A stretch of DNA of 64,000 nt from Micractinium sp. NFX-FRZ. Its lineage: Eukaryota; Chlorophyta; Trebouxiophyceae; Chlorellales; Chlorellaceae. Where the stretch lies: assembly GCA_029339195.1 (NCBI GenBank), contig JAPTJF010000068.1, positions 8,062 to 72,061 of the forward strand, written 5' to 3'. The notes under the pieces are model-generated. The model searched no databases. It was given only the letters and a program-made list of their open reading frames with translations, and had not been told where the DNA came from. Of the stretch, positions 11,301 to 22,938 are shown one piece after another. How positions within the stretch are numbered: the stretch's first letter is position 1; every line of letters starts with the position of its first letter. The position numbers and the translations under genes were made by a program.

Positions 11301-14300
11301 GGGGTGATGTGTCGGGGCGTGAGGGTGCGGTGCACGCGGGCAGACCTGCAACGGCTCACACCTACCAGCCTGCTGCATAGAAGGCCCGGCTGTCAGCGTT
11401 CACTTGTGCTGTCCCGCTCATGCGGTGCCCCCTGCTGCAAGCTTGTGCCACGACCACAGCATTGCACAGCATGGCGCAGCGCGGCGCACCGTACTGCAGC
11501 GCCAGCGTGTGCCCCAGCTGCTCCCACATGGCCATCAGGTGGCGGGCCATGGAGCTGGCAGGGTCCAGCCAGGCGCTCTCTGCAGGGGGAGCCACGGTGT
11601 GTGTGTGTTGTTACTTCTGGCAATACAGGCAAGGAACTGGCGGCTGATACATGAGCTGGCAAGGCCCGACCAGGAGCTCTCTGCAGGGGGGCAGTGTTTG
11701 TAACATAAGATGGCAATACAGGCAAAGGGACAGGACGTGGACACATAGAGCTGGCAAGGACCATCCAGGAGCTCTCCACAGGCGAGGGAGACACGCCGAG
11801 GATGCATGCACGCCCCACCTGCGATGCACATGGCGTGCAGCTGCTGCCCCAGCGCCAGCATGCCGTAGGTGAACTGAGCGACGTTGGTCCTGTCCAGGGA
11901 GTCGATGCAGTTGGTGCGCAGCGCGCCGTGCTGCTGGCGCGCCGCCACAGGCGCTGCTGCTGCCGATGCACGGGCTGACGTGCCGCTGCCGGCGCCTGCA
12001 GCACTGCCACCGCCCCTCCCGGCGCTGCTGCCGGCGGTGCCCCTGCCGCTGCCGCTGCTGCTGCTGCTGTTGCAAGCGCCGGCCCCAGTGCAGAAGATGC
12101 CCGTTGCCTGCAGCACTGGCTCCTGCAGCCTCTGCAGGTCTGCCAGCAGGTGGCTCTTTGCCGACTTGGCCTTGTGTGAGAGGTCAAAGGCCTGGTACTG
12201 CACACGCTGCTGACCTGGCGGCAGCCGCTGGTTGAGGTACCTGCAGTGGGGGAGGGGCCAGCAAACGAACTCAGGAGCAGGGTGGGCAAGGGGGGCATTC
12301 TCGGGCCCACAGTGCCCTCTTGCCACCTGGCGACTCTCTGGTGTCTCGCCTGCCACCACCACAGCACAGCACAGCACAGCTCCAGGAGATCCCCACTTGT
12401 CATGAAATGCCACCCCTGCCCCGCCGCACAGGACCCTGGCCCTGCTGTGCTGCCTGCCCTTAAAGCAACTCCCAGAGGCATGCTCCCAGAGGCCCCACCT
12501 GACGGCCGAGGCGTACTCGCAGCCCAGGGTGGACTCCCGGGGGCGGCGCTCCACACGCTTCACCAGGTCCAGCACACACACCGGCTCGCCGTACTGCTCA
12601 CTGCAGGGCGGTACCGAGGCAGTACAGGCAGCAGCGCAAGAGAGTGGTGAGCACAGGGGCACAGGGGTGCCGTCAGGCTGGCATGGCCCCCATGGCCAGC
12701 TCGATTTATGAACTTTGCGGCTGCCCGTCCCCTCGCTCTGCACCTTCCACCCCCACAGCACACACACGCAACACGCACCTGAGCATGTCAAAGTGGCGGC
12801 GTGTGGCAGCGTACAGCGGGTCGAACCGGTGCAGCACGATCTCGGGTTTGAGGACGCTGGAGTCGGGGCGCTGGGCCCAGTGCAGCGGGATGGAGCCGCG
12901 CACCTGAATGGGGGAAGGGCGGGCCACAAGGAGGGGACGGGTGGGCGGGGGGCAAGGGGCGGGGGTCAAGCAGCAGGCGGACAGGACGGGGTGGGTGAAG
13001 GATGGGCAAGGGGTGGCACAGGCAGGGGAGCACATCACATGGGTGGGCGAGAGCGTGCAGGCTGCACGCGGATGCGTCGCTCGTGGCCAGCCTGCTTTGA
13101 AATTCGGGCTGCCACTTTTGCCCGCCACCAAGCTTCTTCCGCGCACTTCTCCCGCCCAGCCCCTCACCTGCACCACCGAGCTCAGCAGCGGCTGCCCCGT
13201 CTTCCAGTCCACCCCAGCTTCCACCACCTGCACCAAACCACATGGGAGGAAAGGGAGCTGCTGTCACCACTCCTTGGCAGGAGCGAGTCAACACTGAGTG
13301 GTTGCGTCGTCAGCTGCTTGAACACGGGAGATAGCAGTAGGCACGGGCAGTTTGAGATCCGAAACACACAAAGCGGCGCACCTGCTCCACTTCAACGTCG
13401 TTGGCGCAGAACCCTTGGTCTGTCACCCCCCGCTTCAGGTAGCGCGTCCCGGCAAACTGCGGTCGGGGTGGCCGGGAAAGCAACGGTGGGTTGATGGGTT
13501 GATGGTCAGGTGGGTTGATGGGCAGGGGAATGGGCTTGCAGAGCAGGAGGGGCAGAGCAAGAGAGCGCCATGCATGCCCTGCCAGGGTTGCATGGGTCTG
13601 GCAGTGCAGCCGCTGCTGTCCGCACCAAGCAGAGCTCCGCGATCCCTCCCGCCCTCCCCACTCCTGTGCAGCCCGGCCCACCTGGCGCGAGCGGCGCGCA
13701 ATGAGCGTGAGCTGCAGCGTGCGCCCCAGCAGCGCCAGCGGGCGCTGCTCAAAGTAGCCATGCGCAAGGGGCACCACCCAGCGGGCGGTGCCGGCGGCGC
13801 CCAGCGCGGCGCGCAGCGGGCGCGACAGGTGGCCGTTCCACACGCGGTGGCTGCCAAATGCGCCCTCCCCGCCGCCGTCTCCACCGCCCTCGCCGGCTGC
13901 AGCGCCGCCGCCGCCGCTGCCGCTGCCGCCGCTGCCCCAATCCTCTGGGCGCTGCCCGCACGTGCGCTGCACGGTCTGATGCACGGGCCAGGTGTAGGAG
14001 AAGAAGAAGTCGCGGGTGAGCTGCACCCCCGCCAGCAGCTTGCGGTACCGCACCTCCGCGGTCGCCGCAAGCGGCCCCCCAAAGTGCGCGCGGTGCGCTG
14101 AGGAGCTCAGCACCGGCAGCAAGGCAGTGGCCTCGATGCCGTACACCTTGTGGCCTGCATAACACAAGGGGGCAAGCGGCTCTGTAAAAGGAGGCACAAG
14201 GGTGGGCAAGTAGCGAGGTTGGCCATGGCATGCTGCTGCGCATGTGCCTGCCTGTTGCTGCTCATGTGCCAGTGGTCGATGCAGCGGCGCCATTTGGCTT

Positions 14301-15389
14301 TGCTCAACGCCACCGGCAGGACCGGCATCTGCACCCATGCAACGGGGGCGGAGCAGTTGACCGTGCCACCCTCCCTCTTCGCACGCACGCACGCTCCCCC
14401 TTCCCGCTCACCGCACAGCGCGCCCAGGTAGCGGCGGCGTGTGACCAGCAGCAGGTACGCTCCCTCCAGAAAGCTGCAGGCAGGCAGTCGGGCACAGGGG
14501 CAGGACAGTGAGGGCAGGACGCGGGCGTGGGGGGCAGCAGCCACAGTGGCAGGTTCAGCACCAAGCAGCGCGCACCACTGCTGCCGCTCCTGAGCGTGTG
14601 GCACAGCACCCACTAACGCACCAGCTTGCTCGCATGTGCGCGCCGCCAGCACTCCTCTCCCCGTGCATGCCAGCATGCACACGACAGAACAGTCCACTGG
14701 CACCCAGCTTGCAGGTAAACCTTTCCGCGCTGCACCCAGGTTCACGCCCCCATGCCCCACCCCAGGTCCCCACGCACCGCACGCATCCCACAATGGCGTG
14801 CGCCTCGCACACAGTCTGCAGCCCGCCGTGCGCCGCGTTGCCCGCGTGGATGGCTGCCAGCAGGCGCTTGATCTGGGGCTGAGTGTACGGAGTGGGGTCC
14901 TCTGCCGCCTGCAGGGAGGTGGTGCAAGCGGGCGGATGGTTTGGGGTCAGCGTGCGGCTGTCGAGTGGTCATATGAGCCGCACTGGGTGCTGCAGCCTCT
15001 GGAAGAGCAGCGCTGACCTGGCACGCGCCAGCGCAGCCGACCGGACACGGCAGCCAGCTTGCACAAACCCTAGGACACCAGCCGTGCCGCCGCCAACCTG
15101 CCCACGGGCAGGAGAGCGCGCCGGTGCGCAGCACCCATTCAACCCACCTCCAGTTCCACCGATGTGCGGTCAAGTTTTAAGACCCGCCACTCCTCTGAGC
15201 CCGTGACGGCATCGCGTGCATGCCTGTGCGGCAGCAGAAGGACAGTGCAAGTGAGTGAAAGGAAAGGATATTGCGGCTGCAAGGTACCGCAACCGCAACA
15301 ACCGTGCCCGCCTGCCCGCCCGCAGCACAACTGCCCACTCACCGCACGCAGTACAGCCTGGTGGCCGTTTGGTAGATGGTGATGTGCAT
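8311..15389 (-). CDS. FIG4-type SAC domain phosphoinositide phosphatase
   Basis: Sixteen exons join in frame to 1276 aa: 15389-15343, 15223-15148, 14908-14778, 14473-14412, 14154-13682, 13456-13382, 13227-13168, 12903-12779, 12600-12499, 12240-11819, 11579-11490, 11268-11047, 10882-9572, 9394-8980, 8764-8647 and 8412-8311. Family landmarks run in order: MHITIYQTATRLYC, FLEGAYLLLVTRRRYLG, HKVYGIEATALLPV, the catalytic CX5R loop RTNCIDSLDRTN (Cys about 495), MWEQLGHTLALQYGG and DKQDAINLFLGHF with PHLWELGGD. FIG4 and plant SAC1-5 proteins remove the 5-phosphate from PI(3,5)P2 on endosome or vacuole membranes. The second Cys of the usual CxDCLDR loop is Ser here; the nucleophile is kept. A Gly/Ser/Ala-rich insert of about 60 residues sits just before the loop. 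The last ~645 residues are a low-complexity Ser/Ala/Pro tail. A possible upstream exon at 15405-15800 could not be confirmed. Confidence 0.9.
8736..8878 (-). repeat. Duplicated acceptor plus exon start in the FIG4-like gene
   Basis: The acceptor and first part of the exon starting at 8764 recur with an AG at 8863-8864 and an exon-like start at 8862, 98 bp upstream in transcript sense. Both copies read RQREALATPLD before diverging. Confidence 0.8.
11550..11790 (-). repeat. Three copies of an acceptor plus exon start in the FIG4-like gene
   Basis: The used exon starts at 11579. Copies of its acceptor and first codons lie at exon-like starts 11680 and 11775, spaced 101 and 95 bp. The nearest copy keeps the acceptor AG; the outermost has GG instead. 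The flanking intron sequence is repeated too. Confidence 0.85.
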
Positions 15390-16140
15390 GACGATCGAAC
15401 GTCCTGCATATAGAAAGAGATGAAGCTGGGCATCAACAATGAGAAAGTCACTGCCTGCGGTGAGCGAGCAGACCGCTCGCGCCGCCAGGGCGGCGCACCC
15501 TCCCTGTCCACAACCCGACGGCCGCACAACACCCGCTGGAACACGCCCCGCACCCGTCGGCCCTTGCTCTGCTCACCCGCCAGCGCTTGCGCTGGCTTCT
15601 GCGCGGAGGCTTGGGGAGGCTGTGAATCTATAAGTGCTCGCCGAGCAGAAGGCCCAGCCCCTGCCGCAGCCCCTGCCCCATGGGGCGCCCGCAGAGCGTG
15701 AGTGCGAGAAAGGAAGATGAGCGGTGCGAAAGTGATGGCGTGACAAAACCTCATGCCGCAGCCGCCAGGCTGGCCGGGCGCGCGCGCATGCTGCAGACGG
15801 CACAACATTGTAGCCTCCCTTGCCCCGGTGCTGCTGAGAGCCTATTCCACTTGCACCTTCATCATAACGCTGTCTTGGGGCTGGTGGCAATCCCGTGCTA
15901 CTCCTACGGCGCACCCTGGCCCTGCCTGCCACGCTCCCCGCCAGCTGTGCACCCGCGCCGCCCTAGCCCTTTGCCCTAGCCCTACCCTTGCCCTAGCTGT
16001 GGGTGATTCAGGTGTGTGGCTGTTGGTCAATCAAACGCAGAAAATCATCCTGTCACTCTGGGACTCGAGCACTGTGCCCACCTCCCGCTGTTCCGAGACC
16101 AGGTCAATGCCTTGAGAGTCGCCGCAGCGCGCTTTGGGCG

Positions 16141-16193
16141 CCGGCACTGCAACAAGATGATTTGCATCAAGGCCAGCCATCTTGTTGTGCCGG
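16141..16193. repeat. Inverted repeat (16 bp stem)
   Basis: CCGGCAC + AACAAGATG at 16141-16147 and 16151-16159 pairs perfectly with 16178-16193. A three-base bulge (16148-16150) and an 18-base loop separate the arms. Confidence 0.8.
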
Positions 16194-16584
16194 TGCCCGC
16201 AGCTGCCCAACCATTTGTCTTGCGAGCAATACCAGCTGCAGGTCGTCATAAGGAGTTGATGCAGGTTGCAGGTGCTCTTGATGCAGTCACTTGACCGCAC
16301 AGCCTAACTGGTGCGTTCCTCAGCAGTTTTCAGTGAACTGTCTGGCGGTGCAGGCGGCATAGCATTACGTTTAGACACCTCACGCCGCCATGCACTCCCT
16401 CTTCAAGCAGAACCTTGCACCCAGCGTGCAAGGCACATGCGCTACGGCGCCAAAGTGACTTGCAAGAGAGTCGAATTGGGACGGCAGGCGGAGGGTGTTG
16501 GTTGGGCACCATGGGGCAAGGTTGGCACGAGCAACAGGACCCCTTGATGATCCCCAGCTGCATCCCTGGGCCTTCAGTATTGTC

Positions 16585-16618
16585 AGGTGCAGCGGGATTA
16601 CACATTCCCGCTGCACCT
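16585..16618. repeat. Perfect 13 bp hairpin
   Basis: AGGTGCAGCGGGA at 16585-16597 is exactly complementary to 16606-16618, with an 8-base loop. It lies outside any recognised gene. Confidence 0.85.
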
Positions 16619-18390
16619 ACCTACTAGCGCTCCTACATTGAACTCTGCCCTGCTGTGCTCGCTGTCGCTGCCGCCGTCGCTGCCGCCGCTAAAACCTGGC
16701 CAGGTCCGGCATGCCTGCTCATAAGCGGGCACCAAGAATTGGTCGTTTCCCTTGCAGCCGAAACCGATAGCTATGCAGGCGCAGGTGGCGCAGAAGGCAG
16801 TGCCTTTGAGCGCCATATGCTCTGGTGTTCTGTTCACGACTGCGTGGTGCTCCATGTATGGCAAAACGCCAGTGCACAGTGCTAAAGAAGCGCTCTCGGG
16901 TGAGTGCACAGTCTTCCGGGCTGGCCCCGACGCTTGAGTCAGCCTTGTGGCCGCCTTTACCTTGCGGGTTGAGCTGGAGGTTGGAGCGAGCAAGACTCTT
17001 GGGAGAGCAAGACTCTTGGGAACGAGCTCGCGCGCCGGCGACCGCACACTACTCCGCTTCCTACCTGCCGCCTGCCGCCCCGCTCTCTCGCCTCGCCCTG
17101 CTGCTGCCATCACCCGTCGCCCTGTTTGCTGCTGCAGGCTGGTCGTTCCAAGTGTCGCACGCCCCCGCTGTCGCAGAGCAACCTGCACGGTCATTTACCC
17201 TCAGGATGCGCTGAGCTCACAAGCCGCAGAGGTTGCACGCTCCCTACCAAGCCGCCGCCGCTTCCACCAGTGCTGCGGTGACGCCCAGTGTTGACGATTT
17301 TAAAGGGAGCCCAACCCTGCTCAATTTTGCCATCCCGTCCTCTGCCTACTCATGTGTCCTCGGAATACAGCATCCGGCCATACGTCTCGGTACTGCTTTT
17401 CTGCCCCAGTTCCTCCCAACACGCACCCTCTGCCTGCTCGGCCCACGACAGCTCCATGCCGAGCAAACTTCAGACAACCCAGGCCCTCATCAATGCGCTG
17501 TTTTCCAGCCTCCTCAACCTAATGTACCAGCCCCTCCTTCTGCCGTTTTCCTGCTTCCAGAAGCGTACCCGGTCAGCCTCTTCCCTCCCCACAGGCCCTT
17601 GGCGGTAGAGTTGTTTTGCTGCCCGTGAGCCAGCCCTGTCTGCTCGATCGCCTGCTGCTTTCAATTCCCAAACCCTGCTATGCTTACAGTCCCCCCTTCA
17701 TGTCTCTGACAAACACATCCAGATCGTTTTCTTCCAATGCCCCAACATACTGTACATATGCGTCTGCATACTGCCCTCCATTCCTGCTGCTGGCACCTCC
17801 ATACGGGTGTTCCCCGCGCTCAGCTTGTAAACATCATGAATGGATGTATGGCAACAAAGAGATCAAGGGCGATGGGCGGTGGATACCCGAGGGTTGCAGG
17901 ATGAATTGTGCTGAAATGGATTTGCACGGCGGCACGGGCCGATCAGCACGGCGGTGGGGGCGAAAAAACCCGCAGCAGCACATTTACTGATGTTCAGGCG
18001 GGCAGCTTCGATCAGCAGTATTGCAGCATGCATGACGTATGTGTGAGCAATAGGGGGGCCTCAAGCACCTTCCCATGGTGCAAGGTGAATGCACAGCAGG
18101 TCGCTGGGCATGCAGGGCTCAAGCAGGGCGGTGCGGCGGTCACTGCTGCTGAGTGGTGCACACAAATGTGTTGAATGTAGAAGTGAACGAGACATTGTGA
18201 TGTAAGGTGCCTCCCTCGTCTGCCCTTCGCTTCCGTGCCCTGCAGCATCCCACATGCTGGTTGGCTGCGGCAAGCCGCACGCGATGCCACAGCGGGCGCA
18301 GCAGTGGCGGCAGGCCGTCCGCCCGCCTCCTCGGGACATGCATGCATTGTTTGGCCGCTCCAATTCGTTTGATTATCATCCTCGCCTAGT

Positions 18391-21371
18391 ATGGTGCGCC
18401 TGTACGTCGGCGGGCTGCCCGAGGTGACGGAGGAGGAGCTGCGCGCGCGTTTCACGCCTTTTGGGGTGGTCACGCAGTGCTCCATCGCGCCTCCCAAGGT
18501 GTATGGCCCAGATGTAGTCTTCCGCCGCAACTTTGGGCACGTGGAGTTGGAGCCCAAGGATGAAGCGGCCCTGCGCAAGTGCATCTCGGTCTACAATGGC
18601 TGCAAGTGGAAGGGAGCGGTGCTCAAATGCTCCCTGGCCAGGCAGCATTACACGGAGCGCCTGGAAGCGGAGCACGCTGGCGGCGGCGACGGCAGCACGG
18701 AGGCAGCGGCAGAGGTGAGGCTGAAGGGGGCTTGCTCGTTTGCGGTGCAATGCTGTGCGCAACTCATCTCTGTGACGCCTGCCTTGTCAGGCCAGACGTG
18801 CACGCACCCTAGTCAAGCCTGCACTTTGGCATGTTGCAGGGCGACGAGCAACAAGGCGGCCTGCCGCCGCTGGTCCCGGGCAGCACGCTGCGGCTGAAGC
18901 CTCCCAAGTCTGCTGGGATTGTAGAGGTGCAGCTGGGCAGCGGCTCAAGGGTGCAGTTCCCGGACACTCAGGAAGGACAAGACGGCAGCATCCCGGAGGG
19001 GCAGCAGCAGCAGCTCTCCCCCCTGTCCTGGGAACCTCTGGAGGTGCCCAAAGCCTCTGGCTATCTCTACGAGCAGCTCCTTCAAAAGATAGCGGCGGAT
19101 CTCCCGCCGGAGCTGCTGGCGCTGGTGGAGGCACGGCGGGAGTGCGGGCGCCAGCTGGCCGTGGCGCGGGAGCAGGCGCGGAAGGAGGCTGCAGGTGGGA
19201 TCAGGGGCAGGCTGGGTGGCGTGTGGCAGGCGGGTGGCTGGGGCAGCTGGTTGGGTAGTGTCTGCCCAGCGGGCGAGGGCTTTGTTACACCTGTTGTTTT
19301 GGCAGCTTTACTCATGTATGCTTCGCTGTGCTGCCTGCAGCCGTTTTGCATCGCTTTGCTGGGCCATGGCAGCCACACAGCTGGCCCCCTCTGCTCTGCC
19401 ACCCTCACCTTGCCACCCGCCGCCGACCCTGACCCTCTCCTTGCTGCATCGCTGTGCCACTGCCTGCCTGCCCGCCTGCCTGCAGGTGTGGAGGTTGCCT
19501 ACCAATACTCTGACGACAGCGCCAGCCTGGATCAAAAAAGCGACGACGATGACGCGTCCACAGCAGCGGCAGCGGTGGCGGCAGCCATGACCTCACGCAA
19601 GCGCCGCCAGGCTGCTGCCACCAAGGCAGGCGCCGCCGGGCTGGCGAGCGCCGCTGCCGCTGTCATCGCGGCTGCAAAGCCGCAGCGGGTGGTGCGGGCG
19701 GGGCAGTCCCAGCGGCAGGGCGGCGGCTTGGGCGTGGTGGACTTCCTGACAGGGGCTGCTGAAGAGCGGCAGGCGGCAGCAGCCGGCGGGGCCGCCGGCA
19801 GAGCAGCGGCCGCCGACCTGAGCAGGTTTGACTCGGATGCAGACAGCGACGCCGAGGGGGCTGCCCCTGTGCCGGCCGCAGCCACTCGACAGGCGCGGAA
19901 GCTGGCAGCAGCACAGCAGCCGGCGCAGCGGGCCGGACGTGGGGATGCGGCGCCGAAGCAGCAGAAGCAGCAGCAGAAGCAGCAGCAAGAGCAGCAGCAG
20001 GTGGCGCATGCTGAGCTGGAAATGGAGGTGTCTGCAGCTGCCAGCAGCGGCAGCAGCGGCGGCAGCGAGCTGGAGGAATGGCTGGCAGAGGAGGGCGTGA
20101 GTGCCGACACGGCTGGCACCAACAGCGGTGGCAGCGATCCGCCTGAGGGCAGCCTTGATGATCCACAGGGCTTGCCAGGCAGTGGTGGCGGCCCCCTGGG
20201 CGGCAGCAGCGAGGGGGAGGAGGCTGGCGGGCTGCCCTCTGAGGATGAGGCGGCCAGCAGCGGCAGCAGCGGGGGCAGTGAGCTGGAGGAGTGGCTGGCG
20301 GCAGAGGGAGTGGCTGGTGCGGAGGAAGCGAGCAGCGAGGAGGGCGGCGCCTACGGGGGCGGCGTCGGCGGTGAGGATGAGGGAGAGTGTGGCTGCGGGG
20401 ATGGCAGGCAGGCAGCGCCAGGCGTGGCTGCACCCAAGGAGCAGGAGCCGCCTCGGCCCCAGCAGCAGCAGCCGCCGCCGCAGCAGCAGCAGCAGCCGGA
20501 GCGCCAGCCGCGGCAGCAGCCCGCCGTTGTCGACTTTTTGGAGGGGCAGGAGCCGATGGGGCGGCAGTGGTGGCAGAAGCCGCCGCCAGCGGTGGACCTG
20601 AGCCGCTTTGCCAGCAGCAGCGATGATGAGATTGAAGAGGCTGGCAGCAGGTCCGCGGCAGAAGCAGGCGCGGGCGGCAGCGGCGGCCGGCACCGAGGCT
20701 GGCCAGGCGGTGCAGCAGGGGCGGAGCAGCAGCCACAGAAGCGGCAGCGGCAGCGGCTGATCCCGCAGGTTGACGGCGCTGCTGACAGCAGCAGCGACAG
20801 CGACAGTGAGAGCGAGAGCGGGAGCGACGACAGCAGCGATGGTGGCAGCAGTGCTAGCGAGGAGGGCAGCAGCGAGGAGGAGGAGGAGGAGGCAGTTGCA
20901 GCCGCTGCTGCAGGCGAGGGACGCCCTGGCAGCAGCACCAGCACCTCATCAGACAGCAGCAGCTCTGAGGAGGAGTCAGAGGAGGAATCAGAGGAGGAGG
21001 AGGAGGCAGAGGCAGCTGCCCAGGCGCCGCAGAAGGGCACCGTGCAGGCTGCCAGCAGCGGCAGCAGCGGCAGCGACAGCGAGGAAGAAGAGGGGAAGGG
21101 GGCGGCAGCAGCAGGCGCCGCCGCCGCCGCTGCGGCGGCGGCCCGGCAGCAGCAGGAGGAGGCGGAGCAGCGGCGGCGGCTGGCGGCCCTGTTCCCAGAG
21201 GGGGCCGCTTTCCAGCGGAACGAGCCCCTTGCGCAGATTGAGGCCACCTGGCGCGTCAGCAGGGATGGCTGGGTGCAAGACTATCGGCAGAAGCACCGGC
21301 AGGCACTGCGGCTGCAGGGCCGGGCCGGCGGCAGCAGCAGCGGCGGCGGCAAGCGGCAGCGCAAGAGCTGA
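18391..21371 (+). CDS. NOL8-like nucleolar RRM protein
   Basis: Three exons (18391-18714, 18840-19194, 19486-21371) give 854 aa. Residues 1 to about 88 form an RNA recognition motif: RNP2 is LYVGGL and RNP1 is the degenerate FGHVELE. The middle is very acidic, with long Ser/Glu and Asp/Ser tracts and polyGln. VVDFL followed by DLSRF occurs twice (about 19735-19830 and 20525-20610). The C-terminus has ALFPEGAAFQRNEPLAQIEA, a Trp-containing segment and DYRQKHRQALR, the conserved end of NOL8. NOL8 proteins act in the nucleolus in ribosome biogenesis. The family call rests on the RRM plus this C-terminal block; the acidic middle carries no family information. The first exon begins at the first ATG of the RRM and a TGTAA lies 137 bases past the stop. 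Confidence 0.85.
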
Positions 21372-21863
21372 GCGCCGCCGGCCTCCCTGGCCCTGGCTGG
21401 CTGGCTCTCACACGCTTGACAGGCCCCACGCACAGGCTTGGCTTGGATGCGGAAGTTTCAGTTCTGCAGTGCCGTGTGTCGAAATGAGTAGCAACAGATG
21501 AAATGGGTGTAATCACAGCAAGTCGGAAACAATAGTGTGTTGAGGAGGAAAGGCAAAGCAGGCCAGCAGGGAGGCATAACAGAGCAAAGACCTCCAGCTG
21601 GGCAGAGCAGGAGGCAGGCAAAGAGCCAAGCAGGACAGGAGCAGCATAGCGGGCTGAGCAAAGCATAGAATCATGAGGTGGTGGGAGGTGAGGACAAGAG
21701 GCCGATGCTCGAGGCAAGGGCGGCGGTCGACTCACTGCCAGGCGTACCAGCAAGCGTCGGCTGAGGGCCCAGCACGAGCCTTGCGGACCGACGCCAGCCG
21801 TCCCAGCCAGCTGCCCCCCTGAAGCAGCAACACAATCCAGGCTATAGGTCGGCAGGCTGGGCA
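21372..21863. other. Convergent intergenic region
   Basis: This lies between the NOL8-like and COX19 3' ends. It holds the TGTAA at 21508-21512 and no coding sequence that I can support. Confidence 0.5.
21508..21512 (+). terminator. Putative poly(A) signal TGTAA
   Basis: TGTAA lies 137 bases after the NOL8-like stop codon, a usual distance in green algae. Confidence 0.5.
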
Positions 21864-22938
21864 TCACTCTTGCGGCTTGTTGTCCTCAAACCGCTTCATG
21901 CCGGCCAGGTACCCCTCCGTCTCCATGCGCCGCTTCTCCTTGGCGGCGGGCTTGGGGGCGGGGGCGGGGGCGGGGGCGTCGCCCTCGGCAAACCCTAGGT
22001 CCCGCAGATCCTGCTTGGCCATCAGGTTGCTGCAGGGAGGGCAGGGAAGTGGGGCGGGCATTGGGGGGTAGTCAGAGGCAGGGGTGGGGTTTAGGATAGG
22101 GATAGGGATCGTCGATCGTGTGCACGGGCGCAGATCCTTCTTGGCCATCAGGTTGCTGCAGGGGAAGGGGAGCGGGAAGGGGGGCGGGCATGGGGGGTGG
22201 TCGAGAGGCAGGGGGAGCGAGTTGTAGGGTGCATGGGCGCACCCTCTCGGCCTCCTTCTTGCGCCTTGGCCTTCAGGTTGCTGCAGGGGAGGAGCGGGCA
22301 TGCAATCGGTGTCCCCTTGAGACCACCTCACTCAAGGACAACTCGCGAGATTGTGTTACTCCACAGGCCCTCCTTTCAATGCAGGGGCTGGACATGGGCG
22401 GGCATGGGGGCCAGTCAGAGGCAGGGGTGCGCGAGTTGTTGGGACTCGTTTGTAGGGTGCATGGGCACAGGTATTGCTTGGTCATCAGTTCCAGTTTTGC
22501 CGGTGGACACACAACCCAGGCAGTGGTGACTGGCACACCTCACCCCACCCCTGCACCGACTGCACCCCTCCACACACGCTGCCTCACCCACCGTTCCATG
22601 CGGCACTTCAAGTACTCTTTTGCCAGGTTCCGGCAGGCCTCCGAGTCGTTGCCATGCTCCTTCAGGCACTGCAGGTACTGTTCCTTCAACTGCATGTGCA
22701 TATGGGGTGGGGTGGGGTGCGCAGTACGTGGTGGGGCAATTCTCCTCTGCTGGCACCACCCTGCCATGCCGGGCGAAAGCTGAGCACTCGAGCGCGGCGC
22801 GCCGCCAAGAAACATTTGTCAGGACCTGCAACAACCAACCTGCTTGCACTCTCCAAAGTGGTCAAGCGGGAACACGCCCTTCTCAGGTGGCCGCGGCTGG
22901 AAGCCGCGCGCTCCACCAAATGCACCGCCTGCGGACAT
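21864..22938 (-). CDS. COX19: Cytochrome c oxidase assembly protein COX19
   Basis: Three exons (22938-22840, 22689-22592, 22029-21864) give 120 aa. Exon 1 reads [19 protein letters not shown]. Exon 2 carries [19 protein letters not shown] and CRMER, completing the twin CX9C helices of the CHCH fold. Exon 3 begins [13 protein letters not shown], the family's conserved continuation, and ends in an Ala/Pro stretch and [13 protein letters not shown]19 is a small mitochondrial intermembrane-space protein, imported by the disulfide relay, that supports copper delivery to cytochrome c oxidase. All four structural Cys are present. The length suits the family. Intron 2 carries repeated copies of the exon 3 start. 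It is divergent from the EHD gene, with 580 bp between starts. Confidence 0.95.
22014..22500 (-). repeat. Repeated acceptor plus exon 3 start in COX19 intron 2
   Basis: The exon 3 acceptor and first codons (start 22029) are repeated with exon-like starts at 22155 and 22280, spaced 126 and 125 bp. A decayed copy lies near 22473-22495. The G-rich sequence after each copy also recurs at 22053-22087, 22183-22217 and 22396-22429. The 22155 copy still encodes NLMAKKDLR after an intact AG. Confidence 0.9.

Larger units (their letters stand above)
15390..18390. other. 3 kb region without a recognised gene
   Basis: This lies between the divergent starts of the FIG4-like (minus) and NOL8-like (plus) genes and is visibly less GC-rich than its surroundings from about 15800. 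It contains two strong hairpins (listed separately), an 18 bp tandem repeat at about 16987-17022, and a plus-strand TGTAA at 17826-17830. An open frame at 17233-17628 ends about 200 bases before that signal, but it resembles no family and has no good splice partners. Confidence 0.5.

Noticed and set aside
11365..11408. Extra FIG4-like exon reading NADSRAFYAAG
   Set aside because: The SAC domain joins LALQYG to GSEAHATFF directly from 11490 to 11268 in phase, so this segment is intron.
15959..15998. CCCTAGCCCT repeats as interstitial telomere
   Set aside because: The plant/algal telomere unit is CCCTAAA; this run is a degenerate CCCTAGC/CCCTTGC string and too short.
17233..17628. A 131-codon plus-strand frame followed by TGTAA
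   Set aside because: It has no recognisable domain, no convincing splice partners and Pro/Ser/Leu composition typical of C-rich non-coding DNA; left as a possibility in the region note only.
19593..20736. Long minus-strand frames opposite the NOL8-like gene
   Set aside because: They are antisense to CAG/GAG-rich acidic coding sequence and read as Leu/Pro/Cys low complexity.
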